A DNA stretch of 64,000 nt from Leptospira paudalimensis (GTDB taxonomy: Bacteria; Spirochaetota; Leptospiria; Leptospirales; Leptospiraceae). Under the pieces are notes generated by a model. It had not been told where the DNA came from. It saw nothing but the letters and a program-made list of their open reading frames with translations, and made no database searches. Below are positions 20,049-28,140 of this stretch, piece after piece. Made by a program: the position numbers and the translations under genes. The stretch is taken from contig NZ_JAMQPR010000001.1 of the NCBI RefSeq assembly GCF_026151345.1, positions 3,048,676 to 3,112,675 of the forward strand, given 5' to 3'. Position 1 is the stretch's first letter. The number at the start of each line of letters is the position of its first letter.

Positions 20049-20103
20049 AGATTCTAGATTATAGAATCTCTATTTTTGAAACTAATCATGAATTGGATGC
20101 AAT

Positions 20104-21705
20104 GTGACTCGAATTAAATCAGATTTTCTGATCATTGGAAGCGGAGTGAGTGGTCTCTTTACCGCATTAAAATTAGCTCCGCTTGGTTCGGTTGTTGTTG
20201 TTACCAAAAAAGCAGACTACGAATCGAATACCAACTATGCACAAGGTGGGATTGCCTCTGTTTTTGATGATAAGGATAAATTCGAAGAACACATCAAAGA
20301 CACCTTAGAATCCGGAGCAGGTTTATGTGATCTGGAAGCAGTTCGTGTTTTGGTGGAAGAAGGTCCAACCCGAGTCAAAGAACTATTGGACTTGGGTGTT
20401 CCTTTCACAAGAAACCAAACAGGTGAATTGGATTTAGCACGAGAAGGTGGACATAGCAAAAATAGGATCATCCACTCTCTTGACAGAACAGGAAGTGCCG
20501 TTGAACAATCGTTACTTGATCATGTTCATGCAAACCAAAACATTCGAATTCTAGAAAACCATGCATGTGTAGACTTAATCACCAAACACCATTTAAAAAA
20601 TAAAGAAAATTTACCCTTACGATGTTATGGAGCCTACATAGTCGATACAGAGACTGGTGAAGTATTTCCAGTCCTAGCCAAAAAAACAATTTTGGCAACT
20701 GGGGGTGCAGGCCAGGTGTATTTGCACACAACCAATCCAAACATTGCCACAGGTGATGGTGTAGCAAGTGCGTATAGAGCTGGTGCCATTGTCAAAAATA
20801 TGGAATTTTACCAATTCCATCCTACTTCGCTTTTCCATGAACAAGGGAATAGTTTTTTAATTTCAGAAGCTGTGAGAGGCCATGGAGGCATCTTACGCGA
20901 GATAGGTGGCAGACCATTCATGAAAGACTATCATGAAATGGGAGAATTAGCACCTAGAGATATTGTGGCACGAGCCATTGATGATACGATGAAAAAAAGA
21001 GGGGAACCACATGTACTCCTTGATATCACTCATAGACCTGCCAATGACATCATAAGCCATTTTCCTTCGATTTATGAACGTTGTAAAAAACTAGGGATTG
21101 ATATCACAACCGATCCGATTCCAGTTGTTCCTGCCGCCCATTATATGTGTGGTGGAGTTGCCACGGATCTCTTAGGACGAACAAACATTGCAGATTTATA
21201 TGCTTGTGGAGAGACAACTTGTACAGGAGTCCATGGTGGTAATCGTTTAGCGTCCAATAGTTTATTGGAATGTTTGGTATTTTCCCATCGGATTGCAAAT
21301 GATATCAAATCTGAAGGGAAACTTGAGTATTCCTTAGAAACCGATTTGATTCCTGATTGGAACAAAGAAGGAACTACTAACACGGAAGAATGGGTATTGA
21401 TTTCCCATGACTTAATCGAAATTAAAACCATCATGAGCAATTATGTTGGGATTGTTAGGTCTGATATGAGATTGGAACGTGCCCTTCGTCGATTAAAACT
21501 GATTTCACAAGAAGTAAAAGATTATTACAATCGAACTACAGTTTCTTTGGGATTATTAGAACTTCGTAATTTAGTAAAAGTTGCCGAACTCATTGTCAGA
21601 TCCGCGTTATTACGAAAGGAAAGCCGGGGCCTACATTTTAGTACGGATTATCCTGAAGACCGAACTCCATCTAGGCAAGATACAATCCTTTCCCATCAAT
21701 TGTAA
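20104..21705 (+). CDS. nadB: L-aspartate oxidase NadB
   Basis: This 533-residue FAD enzyme oxidises L-aspartate to iminoaspartate, the first step of NAD synthesis from aspartate. The FAD motif [18 protein letters not shown] (about 8-25), [35 protein letters not shown] and the C-terminal [20 protein letters not shown] are family landmarks. It starts with GTG at 20104. The nadA and nadC genes are not adjacent. It ends six bases before a structured repeat (repeat A). Confidence 0.94.
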   Translation: MTRIKSDFLIIGSGVSGLFTALKLAPLGSVVVVTKKADYESNTNYAQGGIASVFDDKDKFEEHIKDTLESGAGLCDLEAVRVLVEEGPTRVKELLDLGVPFTRNQTGELDLAREGGHSKNRIIHSLDRTGSAVEQSLLDHVHANQNIRILENHACVDLITKHHLKNKENLPLRCYGAYIVDTETGEVFPVLAKKTILATGGAGQVYLHTTNPNIATGDGVASAYRAGAIVKNMEFYQFHPTSLFHEQGNSFLISEAVRGHGGILREIGGRPFMKDYHEMGELAPRDIVARAIDDTMKKRGEPHVLLDITHRPANDIISHFPSIYERCKKLGIDITTDPIPVVPAAHYMCGGVATDLLGRTNIADLYACGETTCTGVHGGNRLASNSLLECLVFSHRIANDIKSEGKLEYSLETDLIPDWNKEGTTNTEEWVLISHDLIEIKTIMSNYVGIVRSDMRLERALRRLKLISQEVKDYYNRTTVSLGLLELRNLVKVAELIVRSALLRKESRGLHFSTDYPEDRTPSRQDTILSHQL

Positions 21706-21710
21706 AAATC

Positions 21711-21823
21711 CTGCGCCAGGGACCGAAGCGGAAATCCTTTCTCAAATGGAGAAAGATTGCAGCGTAGGGCCCGGTCCATTTATAAACTTTGTTCTTTGAT
21801 CAAATTGATTGGAGGCGCCCAAA
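21711..21823 (-). repeat. Structured intergenic repeat, copy A
   Basis: This element is a second copy of the sequence at 56365-56437, on the opposite strand. Shared blocks in order are GCGCC (21713), the 14-mer AGCGGAAATCCTTT (21727-21740), AAAGATTG (21752-21759), AGCG, and GCGCCCAAA (21815-21823). Inside it CTTTCTC (21737-21743) pairs with GAGAAAG (21749-21755), and GGACCG pairs with CGGTCC (21771-21776), so the whole unit folds as a nested hairpin. Relative to the other copy it has about 36 extra bases before the last block. It lies between nadB and the convergent small membrane protein gene. Confidence 0.75.
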
Positions 21824-21842
21824 TAACTCTCGTTATTCGTTC

Positions 21843-22058
21843 CTAACCTCTTAAACCTAAAATTGTATACACAATTCCTAATACGACTGGTAAGATGGAA
21901 TAACTAAAAACATGAATGTAGTATCCTCTTTTTTCACCCCATTTTTGTTTCATGGGTTCTAGTTTCCAAAAAAAACCTGGTTTGTAGAGGCGTAAAATAT
22001 AGGTAGTGATTCCATAAAGGATAAAAAAGATTCCTAATCCGACTGTGACTAAATTCAT
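21843..22058 (-). CDS. Small two-helix membrane protein
   Basis: The product has 71 residues: an N-terminal membrane helix (about 3-23), a short polar loop with KLEPMKQKWGEKRGYYIH, and a C-terminal helix (about 49-68). The topology resembles small immunity proteins and other two-helix families, but I cannot place it in one. It is flanked by two structured intergenic elements (A and D), and it is convergent with nadB. Coding potential is supported by the clean membrane topology and the absence of a competing frame. Confidence 0.55.
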   Translation of the reverse strand: MNLVTVGLGIFFILYGITTYILRLYKPGFFWKLEPMKQKWGEKRGYYIHVFSYSILPVVLGIVYTILGLRG

Positions 22059-22147
22059 ATAACTCCCAAAGATTTCAGTTTGTGTTGTAGCATGAACTTT
22101 CCAAGAAAAAAAAATCCTTAAATTGATTTTCGTTTGTCCGTTGCCCT

Positions 22148-22243
22148 TGGGCGTGATAGAGGGAACGTATTGGGTGGCGGGTCTAGAACCCCACCCTAAT
22201 CAGGGCGGGGATACTAGATTCTCCCCCCCAAACCCTCTCCAAT
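22148..22243 (+). repeat. Structured GC-rich intergenic element D upstream of the recombinase
   Basis: The element begins TTGGGCG (22148) and folds on itself. TCTAG (22182-22186) pairs with CTAGA (22214-22218), CCCC (22189-22192) with GGGG (22207-22210), and CCCT (22194-22197) with AGGG (22202-22205) around an AATC loop; weaker pairing continues outward (GGG with CCC, ATT with AAT). It shares the opening TTGGGCG with the other elements, but otherwise its sequence is different. It lies 100 bp before the recombinase gene. Function is not known; the long imperfect hairpin is what one would expect of a single-strand recombination site or a terminator. Confidence 0.55.
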
Positions 22244-22307
22244 CACCAACATTTTCTTCTCATCCTCAAAAAAGCGAAAGGTTCTCAGGACCAAAACCGT
22301 AAGCCCT

Positions 22308-22340
22308 CACCTATTCCAATGAATCAAACTAAGTTAGGTG
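22308..22340 (+). promoter_or_regulatory. Inverted repeat over the recombinase ribosome binding region
   Basis: CACCTA (22308-22313) and TAGGTG (22335-22340) are perfectly complementary and the right arm ends 4 bp before the recombinase ATG. The right arm contains the likely ribosome binding sequence (TTAGGTG), so the hairpin would hide it. The same bases read GTTAGGT, which matches the GTTRRRY core of integron sites, though a single 7-mer match is weak evidence. Confidence 0.35.
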
Positions 22341-22344
22341 TTTT

Positions 22345-23439
22345 ATGATCAAACTCAAATACAAATCAAATGATAAACGATTCCATCTCTATTTTCCGTA
22401 TTCGGAATTGTATATCAAAATCGCAAAATCAATTCCAAAGGCAATTTACCACCCTGAAGATAAAAGTTGGTCCTATCCTAATGATGCTGCTTCCATTAAA
22501 CGTGTGTTAATTGAATTTTCAAATTATGATATCCGGTATTTAGCAAATGAAATTCCAAAACAATGTGGGATATTAGAAGATTTTTTTCGTTCGGCTAGGG
22601 AAAGGAATTTTTCATTTTTCACCACCAAAACATATTATTCACATTTATACAGGCTGTTGCTTTTCACAGAAAAATTGCCTATGAATATCGTTTCTAGGGA
22701 TATCGAAAACTATTTGGACTTTCAAGTAAAAGAAAAATCATTACGTTCTGCGACTATCCGAAGTGCAAGACAAGCTTTCATTTTCTATTTCCGGGAAGTC
22801 CGAAAGCAGATGAAAAATCTCAAATTTCCAAAAATGAAAGTCGATGCAAAATTACCTGAAGTTTTATCAGCGGAAGAAACAAGGGCTATATTCAATGCAC
22901 TTCCAAATTTAAAACATAAAATACTGCTCCTCATTAGTTACTCAGCGGGATTACGTGTAGGAGAAGTAATCCATTTACAATTAAAAGATATCGATTTGGA
23001 AAGGAACATGATCCGAATCACACAAGGAAAAGGTAAAAAAGATAGATACACAATTCTTGCAAATTCCCTCATACTCGAACTCAAAGAATACTTACAAGTG
23101 AGAGAATACAATTTACTCTTAAAATATAGTTTTAATGAAGTAAAAAATATAACTTGGTTATTTCCTGGTGCTGGTAAAAGACCTCTTCACATCAGAACTG
23201 CTGAATCTATTTTTAACCAAGCGGCCGCTAAAGCAAAGATCACTAAAAAAGTCACCTTTCATAGTTTGCGCCATGCATTTGCGACACATTTGTTGGAACT
23301 CGGAACGGACCTTAGAATGATCCAAACTCTTCTCGGACACTCAAGTGTCCGAACCACACAAATTTACACCAAAGTTGCAAGGAGTCGGTTGGAAAATATC
23401 AAAAGCCCTCTTGACCAAATACCAAAACCAAAAACATAA
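22345..23439 (+). CDS. Stand-alone tyrosine recombinase (XerA/integron-integrase-like)
   Basis: This 364-residue protein has an unusual N-terminal domain of about 70 residues, a SAM-like core-binding domain (about 75-165), and a catalytic domain. Catalytic residues are the Arg in SAGLRVGEV (about 204), the Lys in GKGKKDR, His/Arg in HSLRHAFATHLLELG, the His in LLGHSSVRTTQIY and the nucleophilic Tyr in TTQIYTKV. The C-terminus reads IKSPLDQ, like the SPLD ending of integron integrases, but the extra helix that IntI proteins have between the catalytic boxes is missing. The nearest annotation would be site-specific tyrosine recombinase/integron integrase. It lies between structured elements D and B. 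Confidence 0.85.
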   Translation: MIKLKYKSNDKRFHLYFPYSELYIKIAKSIPKAIYHPEDKSWSYPNDAASIKRVLIEFSNYDIRYLANEIPKQCGILEDFFRSARERNFSFFTTKTYYSHLYRLLLFTEKLPMNIVSRDIENYLDFQVKEKSLRSATIRSARQAFIFYFREVRKQMKNLKFPKMKVDAKLPEVLSAEETRAIFNALPNLKHKILLLISYSAGLRVGEVIHLQLKDIDLERNMIRITQGKGKKDRYTILANSLILELKEYLQVREYNLLLKYSFNEVKNITWLFPGAGKRPLHIRTAESIFNQAAAKAKITKKVTFHSLRHAFATHLLELGTDLRMIQTLLGHSSVRTTQIYTKVARSRLENIKSPLDQIPKPKT

Positions 23440-23533
23440 AAATTCCTTTCCCCGCTTTCCTTATAAATTCCATTAACTTCTTATTTCCTCCTTACTTTTG
23501 AACTTAAATTCCAAATTGATCCAAAGGATTTCA

Positions 23534-23562
23534 TTGACGGATCCAAAATCTTCCTATAAAAT
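23534..23562 (+). promoter_or_regulatory. Sigma-70-type promoter for the secreted protein gene
   Basis: TTGACG (23534-23539) and TAAAAT (23557-23562) are separated by 17 bp. Transcription would start near 23569, 30 bp before the ATG. This suggests the downstream gene has its own promoter and is not read with the recombinase. Confidence 0.5.
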
Positions 23563-23598
23563 CGAGGCCTGATTCAGTTACTGAAAAAGGAACTCACT

Positions 23599-24492
23599 AT
23601 GAAACATCTTTCTAATCTAGTCATATTCGCAATTTTTTTATCCCATGTTTATTTACAGGCACAAGTTAAACCTCAATTGGAAAATGAATGGGCAGTCGCA
23701 AAAAATTTAGGCCCTATCATTGATGGAACATCAGTTCGTTGGAGTTTTTTAGCGATGGTAAAAACTGATGAAATTGATTCCGTCCGAGGTTTTGAAAGGA
23801 ATGGAGAAGAAAAAAAAGAATACTTTAACCAAGACAAAAACATTGAAAAAGGAAAGTTATATGTAGAGAGTAGCGCGTTAAACGAAGCGGAGTATCAATG
23901 GATCTTTGAATCTGGCAATACCAGCAAATTTTTCACGATTGAACTGAAACACAAAGATGGCGAAATCAAATCCTTACACATACCAATCAATTTTTCAGAA
24001 CAAAATAAAGAGAACTTACGTTTGGTTTTAGATAAAAATTTTGGAATTAAAAAAGAATTAACCAAAGTTCCATTCCATCGAAATTTTGACGGAAGAAAAT
24101 GGGTCATTGGGCACTCAGAAAATGATGAAAATATCTCTATGATAGAATTGTTCCCAGGCGGAGTCACAAACCAAATTTGGAAGGAACTCTATCGTTTCAC
24201 TTTGTTAAAAAAAATCGGAACTTCAAGACGTAATGTTTTCGTGAATGCGGTAAAAGCAGAGTTAGCAAAAGATTGTAGTGATTTATATTTTAATATTCTC
24301 AAAGAAACAGAATCAGAGATTATATTTGAATGGTCACATGATGGTTGTGGTGGATATCCTACAGGTTCCGAAATTAGTAGAATGGTATCAAATGAAGAAC
24401 AATCATTTATCTTTACATTTGCCTCTAACCAATCAAAACATTCTAAAAATCAAAAGGAAATTTATCTAAGTATTCTGGAAAATGAAAAGTAA
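23599..24492 (+). CDS. Secreted protein of unknown function
   Basis: The 297-residue product begins with a signal peptide (MKHLSNLVIFAIFLSHVYLQAQ) and continues as a soluble beta-rich protein. A ribosome binding site (AAGGAA) lies 8 bp before the ATG. Two cysteine residues near the C-terminus (DCSDLYF and DGCGGYP) could form a disulfide. I do not recognise a family. The gene sits between the recombinase and structured element B, so it might be a cassette-like accessory gene, but its own promoter and ordinary base composition are also consistent with a resident gene. Confidence 0.62.
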   Translation: MKHLSNLVIFAIFLSHVYLQAQVKPQLENEWAVAKNLGPIIDGTSVRWSFLAMVKTDEIDSVRGFERNGEEKKEYFNQDKNIEKGKLYVESSALNEAEYQWIFESGNTSKFFTIELKHKDGEIKSLHIPINFSEQNKENLRLVLDKNFGIKKELTKVPFHRNFDGRKWVIGHSENDENISMIELFPGGVTNQIWKELYRFTLLKKIGTSRRNVFVNAVKAELAKDCSDLYFNILKETESEIIFEWSHDGCGGYPTGSEISRMVSNEEQSFIFTFASNQSKHSKNQKEIYLSILENEK

Positions 24493-24502
24493 AGAGTTGA
24501 TT

Positions 24503-24632
24503 GGGCGTTCCTAATTCATTGAAGCAGATGATGAATCCAAAAAAAGGTCGGGCCAATCCGGGGTGCGCTTACGCTTCCGTCACCTACCATTCCAATGGCA
24601 GGTGACCAAGCCCTACTTGTCCCTAACGCGAA
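24503..24632 (+). repeat. Structured intergenic element B
   Basis: The element runs from TTGGGCGTT to CTAACGCG, and these ends are complementary (GCGTT with AACGC). Internally TCACCT-A-CCATT (about 24579-24590) pairs with AATGG-C-AGGTGA (about 24594-24605), a 12-bp stem with one mismatch. The segments GTCGGGCCAATCCGGGG and CCCTAACGC are like those of the element at 56.4 kb (AATCCGGGGCGC). It lies in the 177-bp gap between the secreted protein gene and the convergent DUF805 gene, about 1.1 kb after the recombinase. Confidence 0.55.
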
Positions 24633-24669
24633 ATCAAATACTCTTTGAATGCGTTAAGAAACACTTTGT

Positions 24670-24966
24670 TTATTTACCTTTTTGTGCCCAAAAGTAAATC
24701 AATACCAACAGTCCAATCCCTGTAAGACCTATTAATTGCCACCAACCACTCATTCCTACATCATGTAACCTTCTTGCGCCAACACTAATGCTTGGTAAAA
24801 AAACTGCCAAAGAAAACACCATTCCTAAAATGGGAAGGAACATCTGTAAGATAAAACTAACAACAAATGTAAATGCTACCCAATACCAAAATTCTGGACG
24901 TTTTGCATTTCCATTAAAATCGACATATTTTTGAAAGCAAACCTTGATTGCATCTTGGAATGACAT
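24670..24966 (-). CDS. DUF805-family small membrane protein
   Basis: This 98-residue protein has the DUF805 pattern: an N-terminal amphipathic part (FQKYVDFNGNAKRPEFWYWV), a long hydrophobic central segment, then SVGARRLHDVGMSGWWQLI and a final membrane helix ending WAQKGK. DUF805 proteins are inner-membrane proteins of unknown biochemical role. It is convergent with the secreted protein gene, and element B lies between the two. Confidence 0.85.
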   Translation of the reverse strand: MSFQDAIKVCFQKYVDFNGNAKRPEFWYWVAFTFVVSFILQMFLPILGMVFSLAVFLPSISVGARRLHDVGMSGWWQLIGLTGIGLLVLIYFWAQKGK

Positions 24967-25068
24967 AAAATGAACCTACCTAATTGAATTTGAGTGTGGT
25001 AAAACAAACTGGCAAAATAAGATTCTCATTCGGAAAAAAGTAAAGTAAAAAAGTGAATCAACAGTATT

Positions 25069-27225
25069 TTATTCATCAGCTAACAAATAAACGGTGAACT
25101 TGGTTTTCCCAACTTCACTTTCGAATTCAATTTTACCGTTCATTTTGTTCATCACTTTTCGACAAATGTCCAATCCTAATCCAACTCCTTCACCCTTTGA
25201 TTTTGTTGTAAAAAAAGGTTCAAAAATTCGATCTTGGATATTTTTTGGAATCCCACTCCCATAATCTATAAAACTGACTTTGATCCAAGGACCATCATCT
25301 TCTATATAAATTTCAATGATTCCTTCATATGAAATAGCATATAGAGCATTGTTCAATAAATTAACCCAAATTAAATTTAAATTATCTCGATTGCCTTTGC
25401 ATTTCCGATGCGATAAAAAATGTTTTTTAACTTTTACTCTATGGTTGATATTATAATAATACAGAGTGAGGATCGTTTCGATTTCGTTAATGATATCGAT
25501 TTTACTTTGATCTGAATGGGTATGATCATCAGCAATTAAGTAATTTTTTAAAGATTTCACAACATGAGATGATTTTTCAGATGCTATGGAAATGATAGAA
25601 CAAGAACGAAAGACGTTTGTTACCTTGGAACCCATTGTTAAAATTTCTTTTTTGCGATCACTTTCTAAAATATAGGTGAGATGATCCCCCAACAAGAATG
25701 CGGAAGATTCAAAGATTAAGTTTAAGTATTCTTCTCGATCATCTTTTAAATATGTTTGGAATAATTCGGTATACTCCATTTCTAACTCTTTTTTAAATTC
25801 CCTCTCTTTTTTACCTGTATAAAAAACATTTTGAATGTTTTGGTAATCTCTTATCAAAAAATAAAATCGTTCTCTATCTTCATTCGAAAATGTAAAAAGG
25901 GAATTTAAGATAGTTTGAAATTGATTCTGAAAAAAATCACTAATAGAACCATGAGAGGAAACAATCGCACCCAAAGGTGTATTCAATTCATGTGCCATCC
26001 CTGCTGTTAAATTACCTATGGTCGCTAATTTTTCTCTCGTTAATAACTTTTCTTGTGCCTCTGTCAGTTCTTTTAATTTTGATTCTAAAACAATATTAGT
26101 AGAATTCAAAGCATCATTGGAGATCTTTAATTCTTCTGTTCTAAGTAAAACTTCACTTTGTAAGGTTTCTGAATACCGTTTGTTCCATCGATACCTTTGG
26201 ACCATCCAAGCAACTAACACAATACATAATAGTAAAATCAAAATAGAAAAAATCGTCTCATAATTAGGTTTTGGATTGGCGTTATAGAGGAATCCGCTCA
26301 GATCTAAATTTTTTGGTAACATGCCAAAATCTGCGTACACCTCATTAATATGTTTCCATCGTCCTTCATACATATATCCCATCTCTACTAGAGAAGGTTG
26401 GATCAATGGTTCCATCTGTTCTGCTTCAAATAATAATTGTTCTTTGGGAATGGAACTCGCATATTTTTCTGAAATTAGATTTACAATCTCTGACTTATGT
26501 TTCATAGCATAGTCCCATCCACGAAGACTTGCTTCACGGAATTTTTTGACTCTGCTTGGATTATTTTCTATTTCGAGTTTGCTCGTGAATAAATTGTCTC
26601 CATAAAAATCAATACCTGATGTTCTTGGTGAAAACACCATCAATGGGAATCCCAACTTTTCAAGTTCATAGGTTTGAGTAGTAGAATAACCATCCATGGC
26701 ATCTACCTTACCTTCTACTAAATCCAAAAATCGAAAACTATGTGGTAATTGTTCGAATTGACTAGGGTCTAATTTTTCCTTTTTTAACAAAGCGAGGATT
26801 TCATAAACATGTGGAGATAACATGATCTTTTTCCCAACCAAATCATGTACAGTTTGGTCAGGATGAGTCTTTTTTGTGAATAAAACGGTAGGAGAATGTT
26901 GGAAAATGACAGCAATGACAACGATGGGTGTACCAGCATGCCACTGTAAGAGAACTTCATTTGTTCCAACTCCATAACGTGCTTCTTTTTCGGAAATGAG
27001 TTGGTGTAACCCTTCGATTCCATTTTTACTTTCGTGAATGGAAACATCCAAACCAAGTTCTCTGTAGTATCCTTTTTCAAGTGCAGTATAATACCCTGCA
27101 AATTGGAATTGGTGGTACCATTTTAAATATAAATCAATATGATCGGAAGCAAAAAGAGGACTTAAATAAGAGATTAAGCCAAAACACAATAAGGTAGATA
27201 GAAGTTGTTTGAAATTTGGAAACAT
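25069..27225 (-). CDS. Sensor histidine kinase with an NMT1/THI5-like periplasmic domain
   Basis: The protein has 718 residues. After a signal sequence, residues about 27-300 form a solute-binding domain of the NMT1/THI5 type (LKWYHQFQFAGYYTALEKGYY, HAGTPIVVIAVIFQHSP). A membrane helix lies at about 325-343, a coiled coil follows, and the kinase core has GMAHELNTPLGAIVSSHGS with the phospho-accepting His at about 412. The ATPase motifs are NLIWVNLLNNALYA, DYGSGIP and GEGVGLGLDICRKVM. The periplasmic domain of this class binds thiamine-pyrimidine precursors or sulfonate/nitrate-type ligands in transporters, so the protein may sense such a molecule directly (inference). No dedicated response regulator is next to it. 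Confidence 0.88.
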   Translation of the reverse strand: MFPNFKQLLSTLLCFGLISYLSPLFASDHIDLYLKWYHQFQFAGYYTALEKGYYRELGLDVSIHESKNGIEGLHQLISEKEARYGVGTNEVLLQWHAGTPIVVIAVIFQHSPTVLFTKKTHPDQTVHDLVGKKIMLSPHVYEILALLKKEKLDPSQFEQLPHSFRFLDLVEGKVDAMDGYSTTQTYELEKLGFPLMVFSPRTSGIDFYGDNLFTSKLEIENNPSRVKKFREASLRGWDYAMKHKSEIVNLISEKYASSIPKEQLLFEAEQMEPLIQPSLVEMGYMYEGRWKHINEVYADFGMLPKNLDLSGFLYNANPKPNYETIFSILILLLCIVLVAWMVQRYRWNKRYSETLQSEVLLRTEELKISNDALNSTNIVLESKLKELTEAQEKLLTREKLATIGNLTAGMAHELNTPLGAIVSSHGSISDFFQNQFQTILNSLFTFSNEDRERFYFLIRDYQNIQNVFYTGKKEREFKKELEMEYTELFQTYLKDDREEYLNLIFESSAFLLGDHLTYILESDRKKEILTMGSKVTNVFRSCSIISIASEKSSHVVKSLKNYLIADDHTHSDQSKIDIINEIETILTLYYYNINHRVKVKKHFLSHRKCKGNRDNLNLIWVNLLNNALYAISYEGIIEIYIEDDGPWIKVSFIDYGSGIPKNIQDRIFEPFFTTKSKGEGVGLGLDICRKVMNKMNGKIEFESEVGKTKFTVYLLADE

Positions 27226-27307
27226 TCTAACTTCTCACCACTGTGTCACTTTGTTAGTCGAAAGTGACTTATGATGTTTCCAGCGAGAAAATTTTGCAAC
27301 TTGTAAA

Positions 27308-27952
27308 TTAATTTCGGAAGGATTTCTCCTTCCAAATGATCCATTCTGCAAATAAAAAATTGATAAGCCAACCTGCTGCCATCATTAAATCCCTTGGAAT
27401 CCCTGATGGTTCACCTCCCACAAAGACAAACCATGGTAAGTGTGTAAATACTTGTGTGCCAGCTCCTAAACCAATCGCATAACCTCGGATCATCCAGTGG
27501 CTGTGGGATCGGAATTGTTTCGCCATAGCAAATGAAAACCCGAGGATAATGCAGACCAACATCCAAACTCCGATCACCATTCGAATTCCAAATAACCAAT
27601 CTCCATCAGTAGGTACTCTTGGGTAAACCCAGGTTAACCATAATCCACTACCCGCAGTGAGAAGTCCTAAACCTACGAGGATCCTACCAGAAATTCGGTG
27701 CCAACGAAGGTGACGGCTTCGAAATCCAGGGGCAAATTGGAATGACCCTAAAATACTATACAATAAAACAGCTATGATATGTAGGATTACTGGAATTGGG
27801 TCATTAAAAAATCGTTGGTTTTCTACCGTATAACCAGAGCCAGTTGTTAGTTGGAAAATTCGAACTAGTCCCGCGATGCTCGGAACCAAACTAAGAAATA
27901 ATAAAAAACCAATTATCCTATAGTCTTTTTTTGTAGTGGTATTCGTGGGCAT
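27308..27952 (-). CDS. DUF2306 membrane protein
   Basis: The 214-residue product has about six membrane helices. The segment FAPGFRSRHLRWHRISGRI contains the HxxWHRxxGR motif seen in DUF2306 proteins, which are related to haem-binding integral-membrane proteins. The final part (AAGWLINFLFAEWIIWKE) is also hydrophobic. Function is unknown. It is a single gene on the minus strand, 82 bp upstream of the sensor kinase start in the same direction, so an operon is possible. Confidence 0.75.
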   Translation of the reverse strand: MPTNTTTKKDYRIIGFLLFLSLVPSIAGLVRIFQLTTGSGYTVENQRFFNDPIPVILHIIAVLLYSILGSFQFAPGFRSRHLRWHRISGRILVGLGLLTAGSGLWLTWVYPRVPTDGDWLFGIRMVIGVWMLVCIILGFSFAMAKQFRSHSHWMIRGYAIGLGAGTQVFTHLPWFVFVGGEPSGIPRDLMMAAGWLINFLFAEWIIWKEKSFRN

Positions 27953-28140
27953 ATAGATTCATTACTGAAATTAATTTCGGAAACGGCAAGAAGGAAATAA
28001 AATCTTAAAAACAAATAATTTCTCTCCCAACTAACCTATTGAATATAGAATGAACGAATGATCGTGATGCCTGCTCAAACCTCCTAAGTAATGTAGAAAA
28101 GTTCGTAACCATCACATCACAAAATATAAATTCTTATTTA

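Noticed and set aside
22333..22339. GTTAGGT as an integron core site in front of the recombinase
   Set aside because: A single 7-base match to GTTRRRY is expected by chance, and no matching RYYYAAC partner was found nearby.
23556..23570. 15-mer ATAAAATCGAGGCCT shared with 32085-32099
   Set aside because: One or two such shared 15-mers are expected by chance in a window of this size, and the flanks do not match.
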